Of a stretch of 36,511 nucleotides of DNA, positions 31,497 to 36,511 are shown in pieces. A program made the position numbers and the translations under genes. This DNA is from Burkholderia sp. IMCC1007 (GTDB taxonomy: Bacteria > Pseudomonadota > Gammaproteobacteria > Burkholderiales > Burkholderiaceae): positions 1 to 36,511 of the forward strand of contig NZ_JAPVQY010000070.1 in assembly GCF_027257875.1 (NCBI RefSeq), in the 5' to 3' direction. Numbering within the stretch: the stretch's first letter is position 1; each line of letters starts with the position of its first letter. The notes under the pieces were generated by a model, which saw only the letters and a list, made by a program, of their open reading frames with translations, was not told where the DNA came from and did no database searches.

Positions 31497-32786
31497 TTAC
31501 ACCTGGATGGCTTCGGGATCGGTCTTTTCCAGTTCGATCGACGACGCGATCAGCGACAGCCGCGCGACGACGCCGTACATGTAGAAACGGTTCGGCGGCG
31601 CGGCGCCCGGCTTGGCGCCTGCATCCGGCAGCGCAGTGTGCTCGAAGCCGAGCGGCACGTAGTGCATGCCGGGCGCGTTCAGGTTCTGGTCGCGCTCGCG
31701 GCCGCCGTGCGTGCGGTAGAAGCCGCCGACCACGTAGCGGTCGATCATGTACACGACCGGCTCCGCGACTTCGTCACCGACCCGCTCGAACGTATAGACG
31801 CCTTCCTGCACGATCACGTCGCGCACCGCGAGGCCGGCCTTCGACTCGGCCATCTGCGCACGCTCGGCCTTCGTCATGCGGCCGATCTCGGCCGCGTCGT
31901 GCACGGTCATCACGCCGCGCCCGGCGGTGCCCGCGTCGGCCTTCACGACGACGTACGGCTTCTCGCTGATCCCGTATTCGCGATACTTGCGCGCGATCTT
32001 CTTCAGCACGCCGTCGATCGCGTCGGCGAGCGCCTGCTCGCCTTCATGCGCCTGCCAGTCGACGCCTTCGACGTGCGCGAAATACGGATTCACCATCCAC
32101 GGATCGACGCCGACCATCTTCGCGAACTTCTTCGCGACGTCGTCGTAGCACGAGAAGTGCGTCGACTTGCGGCGCACGGCCCAGCCCGCGTGCAGCGGCG
32201 GCAGCAGGTACTGCTCGTGCAGGTTTTCCAGCACGGCCGGGATCCCGGCCGACAGGTCGTTGTTCAGCAGGATCGAGCACGGATCGAAATTCTTCAGGCC
32301 GAGGCGGCGCTGCGAACGCTCGAGCGGCTCGAGCACGATCTTCTGGCCGTCGGCCAGCGTGATCGGCGTCATGTCGGTGATGCTCGGGTCGAGCGAGCCG
32401 AAGCGTACGTTCAGGCCGGCCTGGCGCATGATCGTCGCGAGCCGCGCGACGTTTTCCAGGTAGAACGCGTTGCGGGTCGGCAGCTCGGGAATCACGAGCA
32501 GATTCTTCGCGTCCGGGCAGATCTTCTCGATCGCGGCCATCGCGGCCTGGACGGCGAGCGGCAGCACTTCGGACGGCAGATTATTGAACGCGCCGGGGAA
32601 CAGGTTCGCGTCGACGGGCGCCAGCTTGAAGCCGGCGTTGCGCAGGTCCACCGAACAATAGAACGGCGGGGTATGTTCCTGCCATTCGAGCCTGAACCAG
32701 CGTTCGATCGCAGGCGTCGCGTCGAGGATCTTCTGCTCGAGTTCGAGCAGCGGACCGTTCAACGCGGTAACGAGGTGGGGAACCAT
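31497..32786 (-). CDS. gshA: Glutamate-cysteine ligase, proteobacterial type
   Basis: A 429-residue enzyme forming gamma-glutamylcysteine. It is the form found in betaproteobacteria and some others, not the E. coli GshA family: MVPHLVTALNGPLLELEQKI at the start, then NLLVIPELPTRNAFYLENVA and KADAGTAGRGVMTVHDAAEI. It heads the gshA-gshB unit. The start ATG at 32786 is preceded by GGGAGAATG-poor sequence with a CGAG purine stretch, so the ribosome binding site is modest. Its divergent side holds a 243-bp gap to amtB. Confidence 0.93.
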   Translation of the reverse strand: MVPHLVTALNGPLLELEQKILDATPAIERWFRLEWQEHTPPFYCSVDLRNAGFKLAPVDANLFPGAFNNLPSEVLPLAVQAAMAAIEKICPDAKNLLVIPELPTRNAFYLENVARLATIMRQAGLNVRFGSLDPSITDMTPITLADGQKIVLEPLERSQRRLGLKNFDPCSILLNNDLSAGIPAVLENLHEQYLLPPLHAGWAVRRKSTHFSCYDDVAKKFAKMVGVDPWMVNPYFAHVEGVDWQAHEGEQALADAIDGVLKKIARKYREYGISEKPYVVVKADAGTAGRGVMTVHDAAEIGRMTKAERAQMAESKAGLAVRDVIVQEGVYTFERVGDEVAEPVVYMIDRYVVGGFYRTHGGRERDQNLNAPGMHYVPLGFEHTALPDAGAKPGAAPPNRFYMYGVVARLSLIASSIELEKTDPEAIQV

Positions 32787-32937
32787 GAATCACTCGCGAG
32801 CGGGAGAATGAAGATTGTAGAGCAATTGCCCTGCCCATTTGGGGATTGTTCCCGGCTTCACAAGGATTTGGAGGAAGTTTTCGGCTATTGACCCGATAGT
32901 GCGCAGGGTTATCGGCTACGGCAGTGGGTGGCAGGAG

Positions 32938-32963
32938 AAAAAAAGCCCGCCGGGTGGGCGGGC
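32938..32963 (-). terminator. Rho-independent terminator of glnK-amtB
   Basis: On the minus strand GCCCGCC and GGCGGGC form a 7-bp GC stem around a 5-base loop, followed by seven T residues (32944 to 32938). It lies 67 bp after the amtB stop. Confidence 0.85.
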
Positions 32964-33029
32964 CGAAGTCGCTGCGCTCATTCGGAGCGGGCGCCGTCGT
33001 CGCGGCGGCCCGCCGTTCATTCGTGTGAC

Positions 33030-34547
33030 TTATTCCACGTGCTCGCCGTGCAGCACCACGTCGAGCCCTTCGCGCTCTTCCTCTTCGGTCACGCGCAAAC
33101 CGATCGTCAGATCAATCAGCTTCAGCAGCACGAAGCTCAGCACGCCGCTGTACACGAGCGTGATCAGCACGCCCTTGGCCTGCAGCAGCAGGCTGCCGTC
33201 GGCGCCGCCGATATCCTTGACCGCGAACACGCCCGTCAGCAACGCGCCGAGAATCCCGCCGATGCCGTGCACGCCGAACGCGTCGAGCGAATCGTCGTAG
33301 CCGAGCTTCGACTTGAGCCACGTCGCCGACCAGAAGCACACGACGCCGGCGGCGATGCCGATCACGAGCGCGCCCGTCACACCGACGAAACCGGCGGCCG
33401 GCGTGATCGCCACCAGCCCCGCGACCGCACCCGACACGATGCCGAGCAGCGACGGCTTGCCCTTCGCGATCCATTCGGCAAACATCCAGCCGAGCGCCGC
33501 GCAGGCCGTGGCCACTTGCGTCGTCAGCATCGCGAAGCCGGCACGGCCGTCGGCCGCCACGGCCGAGCCCGCGTTGAAGCCGAACCAGCCAACCCACAGC
33601 ATCGAGCCGCCGATCATCGTCAGCACCAGGTTGTGCGGCGCCATCGATTCACGACCGAAGCCAACGCGCTTGCCGAGCATCAGGCACGACACGAGGCCCG
33701 CGATACCGGCGTTGATGTGCACGACCGTGCCGCCCGCGAAGTCCAGCACGCCGTCGGCCGACAGCCAGCCGGTCGGCTCCCACACCATGTGCGCGATCGG
33801 CACATAGACGACCAGCGACCAGAGCGCCATGAACACGAGCATCGCCGAGAACTTCATCCGGTCGGCGAACGCGCCGCAGATCAGTGCCGGCGTGATGATC
33901 GCGAACGTCATCTGGTAGACGAAGTAGACCGATTCCGGAATCGTCGTCGCGAGGTGGCTGACGGTCAGCGTGGTCGCCTTGTCGCCCTTGATGTAGTTCA
34001 TGCCGTGCAGGAACACGCGCGAGAAGCCGCCGATGAAGCCGTTGCCCGGCGTGAACGCGAGGCTGTAGCCGACCACCGTCCACAGCACCGTGATCAGCGC
34101 GGTGATCGCGAAGCTCTGCATCACGGTCGCGAGCACGTTCTTCTTGCGGACCATGCCCGCATAGAACAGCGCGAGGCCGGGGACCGTCATGAACAGCACG
34201 AGCGCGGTGGACGTGAGCATCCACGCGGTGTCGCCCGCGCTGATCTTCGACGAATCGACCGAGAACGGCGCGGTCGGCGCAGCCGGGGCGGCCGGGGCGG
34301 AGGCGGCGGCGGCAGCCGATGCGTCGGCGGCGCCCGAAGCCGGTGCGGCTGCAGCGGCGGTGGCAGATGCGTCGGTGGCGGCCGGCGCGGAAGCAGCCGG
34401 CGCTGCGGCAGCCGATGCGTCGGCCGGTGCCGAAGCGGCGGGCGCGGATGCAACCGCGGCGGACGCCGCGTCGTCCGCGAGCGCGGAGCCGACGCCGGTC
34501 GCGATCAGCGAGCCGGCCATCAGCAGGGACATCAGAAGTTTGCGCAT
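33030..34547 (-). CDS. amtB: Ammonium transporter AmtB with a long Ala/Ser/Pro-rich N-terminal extension
   Basis: A 505-residue ammonium channel. After a signal peptide (MRKLLMSLLM to about residue 25) comes a low-complexity stretch of Ala, Ser and Pro at about 27-94, then the channel with eleven helices from about 100. ALFYAGMVRKKN, GGTVVHINAGIAGLV and FGVHGIGGILGAL are the Amt signatures; the last two carry the twin pore histidines. The extension would lie in the periplasm. The gene follows glnK by 30 bp; PII protein normally plugs this channel when nitrogen is plentiful. Confidence 0.94.
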   Translation of the reverse strand: MRKLLMSLLMAGSLIATGVGSALADDAASAAVASAPAASAPADASAAAAPAASAPAATDASATAAAAAPASGAADASAAAAASAPAAPAAPTAPFSVDSSKISAGDTAWMLTSTALVLFMTVPGLALFYAGMVRKKNVLATVMQSFAITALITVLWTVVGYSLAFTPGNGFIGGFSRVFLHGMNYIKGDKATTLTVSHLATTIPESVYFVYQMTFAIITPALICGAFADRMKFSAMLVFMALWSLVVYVPIAHMVWEPTGWLSADGVLDFAGGTVVHINAGIAGLVSCLMLGKRVGFGRESMAPHNLVLTMIGGSMLWVGWFGFNAGSAVAADGRAGFAMLTTQVATACAALGWMFAEWIAKGKPSLLGIVSGAVAGLVAITPAAGFVGVTGALVIGIAAGVVCFWSATWLKSKLGYDDSLDAFGVHGIGGILGALLTGVFAVKDIGGADGSLLLQAKGVLITLVYSGVLSFVLLKLIDLTIGLRVTEEEEREGLDVVLHGEHVE

Positions 34548-34577
34548 CTTGGGTTTCCTCTTATCGCTCGTCTTGTA

Positions 34578-34916
34578 TTACAGCGCGTCCGCGCCTGTCT
34601 CCCCGGTCCGGATCCGGATCACCTGCTCGATCGGCGTGACGAAGATCTTCCCGTCGCCGATCTTGCCGGTGCGCGCGGCCCGCTCGATCGCTTCCACAGC
34701 CTGATCGACGAGATCGTCGGACACGGCCGCCTCGATCTTCATCTTCGGCAGGAAATCGACCACGTATTCCGCGCCGCGATACAGCTCGGTGTGCCCCTTC
34801 TGGCGCCCGAACCCCTTCACCTCCGTCACGGTGATGCCCGAGACGCCGAGCGCGGAGAGCGCTTCGCGCGTCTCATCGAGCTTGAACGGCTTGATGATTG
34901 CGGTAATCAGTTTCAT
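34578..34916 (-). CDS. glnK: Nitrogen regulatory PII protein (GlnK/GlnB)
   Basis: A 112-residue PII signalling protein. MKLITAIIKPFKLDETREAL is the usual start. The T-loop FGRQKGHTELYRGAEYVVDF carries the uridylylation site Tyr51, and KIGDGKIFVTPIEQVIRIRTGE is the C-terminal signature. It senses 2-oxoglutarate and ATP/ADP and controls AmtB and nitrogen enzymes. Linkage to amtB makes GlnK the best name. The sigma-54-like promoter upstream fits nitrogen-limited expression. Confidence 0.95.
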   Translation of the reverse strand: MKLITAIIKPFKLDETREALSALGVSGITVTEVKGFGRQKGHTELYRGAEYVVDFLPKMKIEAAVSDDLVDQAVEAIERAARTGKIGDGKIFVTPIEQVIRIRTGETGADAL

Positions 34917-34977
34917 GGAGTCCTCTCGCTGGAGTGTCCCGTCGTATTGGTTGGAATGGTGTAACCGTGCTCTTCTC

Positions 34978-34993
34978 AGCAACTCGCATGCCA
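34978..34993 (-). promoter_or_regulatory. Candidate sigma-54 promoter of glnK-amtB
   Basis: On the minus strand TGGCATGCGAGTTGCT matches the -24/-12 consensus TGGCAC-N5-TTGCW with the exact GG-N10-GC spacing. The start point would lie about 50 bp before the glnK ATG. Nitrogen-controlled glnK-amtB operons are typically sigma-54 dependent. Confidence 0.72.
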
Positions 34994-35241
34994 TGTTGGC
35001 AAGAACGCCGTCTCGAATGGCCCGCGAGCAGGGTCGTATCGCACGCTGTAAGGCGCGCGAGCCCGGCCGAATGGCCAATGTGGGCCCGGTTTGCTGGCGC
35101 GGCGAAAGGATCGTTGCTAGAGTGCTCGCACGTCCCGGATCACCGGGCCATTCACCCATGCGGGCGCCATGCCCGGAATTCGCGCCACCGGCGCACCATT
35201 TCCGGTCATGCGTGCATCATGGGCACGTACGCAACTGAAGA

Positions 35242-35258
35242 TGCACATTTTTTGTGCA
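35242..35258. promoter_or_regulatory. NtrC-like binding palindrome
   Basis: TGCACATTTTTTGTGCA fits the NtrC site pattern TGCAC-N7-GTGCA. It lies about 280 bp upstream of the predicted glnK start point, a workable enhancer distance, and 16 bp before the ubiK ATG. Confidence 0.55.
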
Positions 35259-35273
35259 AGGAAGGGGAATCAT

Positions 35274-35525
35274 ATGAAGCAACCCAGCGACGTTTTCAAC
35301 GACCTGCAGTCGCGCGTCAGCGATCTGCTGAAAAACTCGCCGGCCAAGGACGTCGAGCGCAACGTGAAGGCCATGCTGTCGCAAGGCTTCTCGAAACTCG
35401 ATCTCGTCACGCGCGAGGAGTTCGACACGCAGGCCCAGGTGCTCGCCCGCACCCGCGTGCGTCTCGAGGAACTCGAGAAGCGCGTCGCGGAACTCGAGCA
35501 GAAGCTCGCGGCGCCGCAGGCCTGA
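35274..35525 (+). CDS. ubiK: Ubiquinone biosynthesis accessory factor UbiK (BMFP/YqiC family)
   Basis: An 83-residue coiled-coil protein. MKQPSDVFNDLQSRVSDLLK and LVTREEFDTQAQVLARTR with the C-terminal heptads LEELEKRVAELEQKL define the BMFP family. UbiK is an accessory factor for aerobic ubiquinone synthesis, binding UbiJ and lipids, and probably forms a trimer. The ATG at 35274 follows GGAAGGGG. The preceding palindrome at 35242-35258 overlaps the likely promoter or leader. Confidence 0.9.
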   Translation: MKQPSDVFNDLQSRVSDLLKNSPAKDVERNVKAMLSQGFSKLDLVTREEFDTQAQVLARTRVRLEELEKRVAELEQKLAAPQA

Positions 35526-35548
35526 CGCCCCGCCCGACCGACTGGTCC

Positions 35549-35579
35549 GGGCGCGGGCCGCCTCGTGCGGCTCGCGCCC
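35549..35579 (+). other. GC-rich hairpin after ubiK
   Basis: GGGCGCGGGCCGC and GCGGCTCGCGCCC pair over 13 positions (one G-T) with loop CTCGT, 23 bp after the ubiK stop. No T-run follows, so its role as a terminator is uncertain. Confidence 0.45.
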
Positions 35580-35615
35580 GCCATTCCGAAGTCGCTGCGC
35601 CGTTTCGTCGTACCC

Positions 35616-35649
35616 CGCTCTTCGCTGTTCTTCGCTCTTCGCTGTTCTG
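35616..35649. repeat. 17-bp tandem duplication upstream of comM
   Basis: CGCTCTTCGCTGTTCTT is followed directly by CGCTCTTCGCTGTTCTG, one mismatch. It lies in the 248-bp gap between ubiK and the comM-like gene and is pyrimidine-rich on the plus strand. Confidence 0.85.
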
Positions 35650-35773
35650 CGTTTCAGCAGACCCTCGTTCTTTCCCCGCGCCACGCCGGCAAGCGCGCAC
35701 CGATTCCTCCGATTCCCGCGGCATGCGGCCTCGTACGGCCGTTGCCGTCCGATGCCTATACAGGAGCCTCGCC

Positions 35774-36511
35774 ATGTCGCTTGCCGTGGTGCGCAGTCGC
35801 GCGCCGGCGGCCGGCCGCGCGCCGGACGTCACCGTCGAAGTCCACCTCGCCAACGGGTTGCCGTCGTTCTCGATCGTCGGCCTGCCGGACCTCGAAGTCC
35901 GCGAAAGCCGCGAGCGCGTGCGCGCCGCGCTGCAGAACTGCGGATTCGAATTTCCCGTCAGGCGCATCACCGTCAATCTCGCGCCGGCCGACCTGCCGAA
36001 GGAGTCGGGCCGCTTCGACCTGCCGATCGCGCTCGGCATCCTTGCCGCGAACGGCCAGATCCCGGCCGACGCGCTGGCCGGCCGCGAATTCGCCGGCGAA
36101 CTGTCGCTGACCGGCGCGCTGCGGCCGATGCGCGGCGCGTTCGCGATGGCTTGCGGCGCCGCGCGCGACTGGCGTGCGGGTGACGCGCGAGCAGGCTTCG
36201 GCTCGGGTCTCGGTTCCCGTCCCGATTCCGCGCGTGGGTCCGGCCTCCATTCCAGCCGGGATCACGTCGCGATCTCCGGCGCGACCGCGCTGTCGCGCAC
36301 GCCCGAGCTGTACCTGCCGCTCGACAGTGCCGCCGAGGCCGCGCTCGTGCCGGGCGTGACCGTTTTTGGTGCACCCGACCTGCCGGCGCTGTGCGCGCAT
36401 CTCGCCGGTGCGCCGGACGCGCGGCTCGCGCCCGTCGCGGCGCCGTGCCTCGCCGGCGTGCCGACGCCGGCCGCGCCCGATCTCGCCGAGGTCGTCGGCC
36501 AGCGCGGTGCC
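35774..36511 (+). CDS. YifB/ComM-family Mg-chelatase-like AAA+ ATPase (partial, C-terminal part outside window)
   Basis: The first 246 codons of a protein of about 500 residues; the AAA+ core lies beyond the right edge. MSLAVVRSRAPAAGR and VEVHLANGLPSFSIVGLPD, then RITVNLAPADLPKESGRFDL, are the conserved N-terminal domain. ComM is a helicase for branch migration during natural transformation. Between GALRPMRGAFAMAC and LYLPLDSAAEAALVPG there is an unusually long Gly/Ser/Arg-rich stretch of about 40 residues with no family similarity. The visible part ends at DLAEVVGQRGA, just before the Walker A region. ATG at 35774 has AGGAG upstream. Confidence 0.9.
   Translation, partial: MSLAVVRSRAPAAGRAPDVTVEVHLANGLPSFSIVGLPDLEVRESRERVRAALQNCGFEFPVRRITVNLAPADLPKESGRFDLPIALGILAANGQIPADALAGREFAGELSLTGALRPMRGAFAMACGAARDWRAGDARAGFGSGLGSRPDSARGSGLHSSRDHVAISGATALSRTPELYLPLDSAAEAALVPGVTVFGAPDLPALCAHLAGAPDARLAPVAAPCLAGVPTPAAPDLAEVVGQRGA

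Larger units (their letters stand above)
34917..35273. other. Divergent intergenic region glnK-ubiK, 357 bp
   Basis: Holds the candidate sigma-54 promoter (34978-34993) and an NtrC-like palindrome (35242-35258). No gene is supported in between. Several other GTGC/GCAC half sites are scattered through it. Confidence 0.6.

Noticed and set aside
34187..34453. Pro/Arg/His-rich open frame in the Ala/Ser-rich part of amtB
   Set aside because: It is an alternate reading of the repetitive amtB codons, not an independent gene.

Overview
The window is high-GC chromosomal DNA with the gene content and order of a Burkholderia-type betaproteobacterium, most likely the primary chromosome of a Burkholderia cepacia complex strain or a close relative. 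The pointers are the strong third-position GC bias, the ctaC-D-G-E/SURF1/ctaA-ctaB oxidase cluster, the proteobacterial gshA-gshB pair followed by manX-type EIIA, ptsH and ptsI, and the amtB-glnK-ubiK-comM block. Species is not determined. Almost all genes are core housekeeping genes.

Layout from left to right. (1) 1-1110, minus: the SOS mutagenesis genes imuA and imuB (imuB cut by the left edge), with a perfect LexA box 14 bp before imuA. (2) 1398-4191, minus: a three-gene ABC importer (ATPase, LIV-type permease, ABC_sub_bind-type periplasmic protein) of unknown substrate. (3) 4524-4832, plus: a small exported four-cysteine protein. (4) About 4900-6095: an AT-richer accessory patch with a DUF1493 gene and, just upstream, an STM2901-like gene broken by a single frameshift. 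(5) 6145-7547: a metQ-type binding protein without metN/metI next to it, and a divergent YciI-like gene.

(6) 7703-17563: the aa3-type cytochrome c oxidase region. The transcription order on the minus strand is ctaC (fused to a cytochrome c domain and an OmpA-like domain), ctaD, a 46-residue assembly protein, ctaG, a DUF2970 gene and ctaE. After a terminator and a small divergent DUF2909 gene come SURF1, an SCO-like membrane protein, ctaA (heme A synthase), ctaB (heme O synthase) and SCO1. Structural subunits, copper delivery and heme A synthesis are thus together. (7) 17645-20782: a DUF2244 protein, a BioC-like methyltransferase, comF and trmL. (8) 20818-26537: a macrodomain protein, gpsA, secB, grxC and a rhodanese on the minus strand, then gpmA and the carboxy-terminal protease ctpA on the plus strand. 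This order is related to the enterobacterial yibN-grxC-secB-gpsA block. (9) 26641-32786: a MoeB/ThiF-type E1-like enzyme, then (minus) gshA, gshB, an EIIA-Man protein, ptsH and ptsI. The PTS proteins have no sugar permease here, which suggests a regulatory PTS. (10) 33030-36511: glnK-amtB behind a candidate sigma-54 promoter and NtrC-like palindrome, divergent ubiK, and the start of a comM/yifB-type AAA+ gene cut by the right edge.

I see no CRISPR array, rRNA, tRNA, complete insertion sequence or prophage. The points most worth a second look are the frameshifted STM2901-like/DUF1493 pair, the CtaC-cytochrome c-OmpA fusion, the separate transcription signals of ptsH and ptsI, the strong hairpin in front of a trmL that lacks a ribosome binding site, and the Ala/Ser-rich extension of AmtB. 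No wholly new system is evident.
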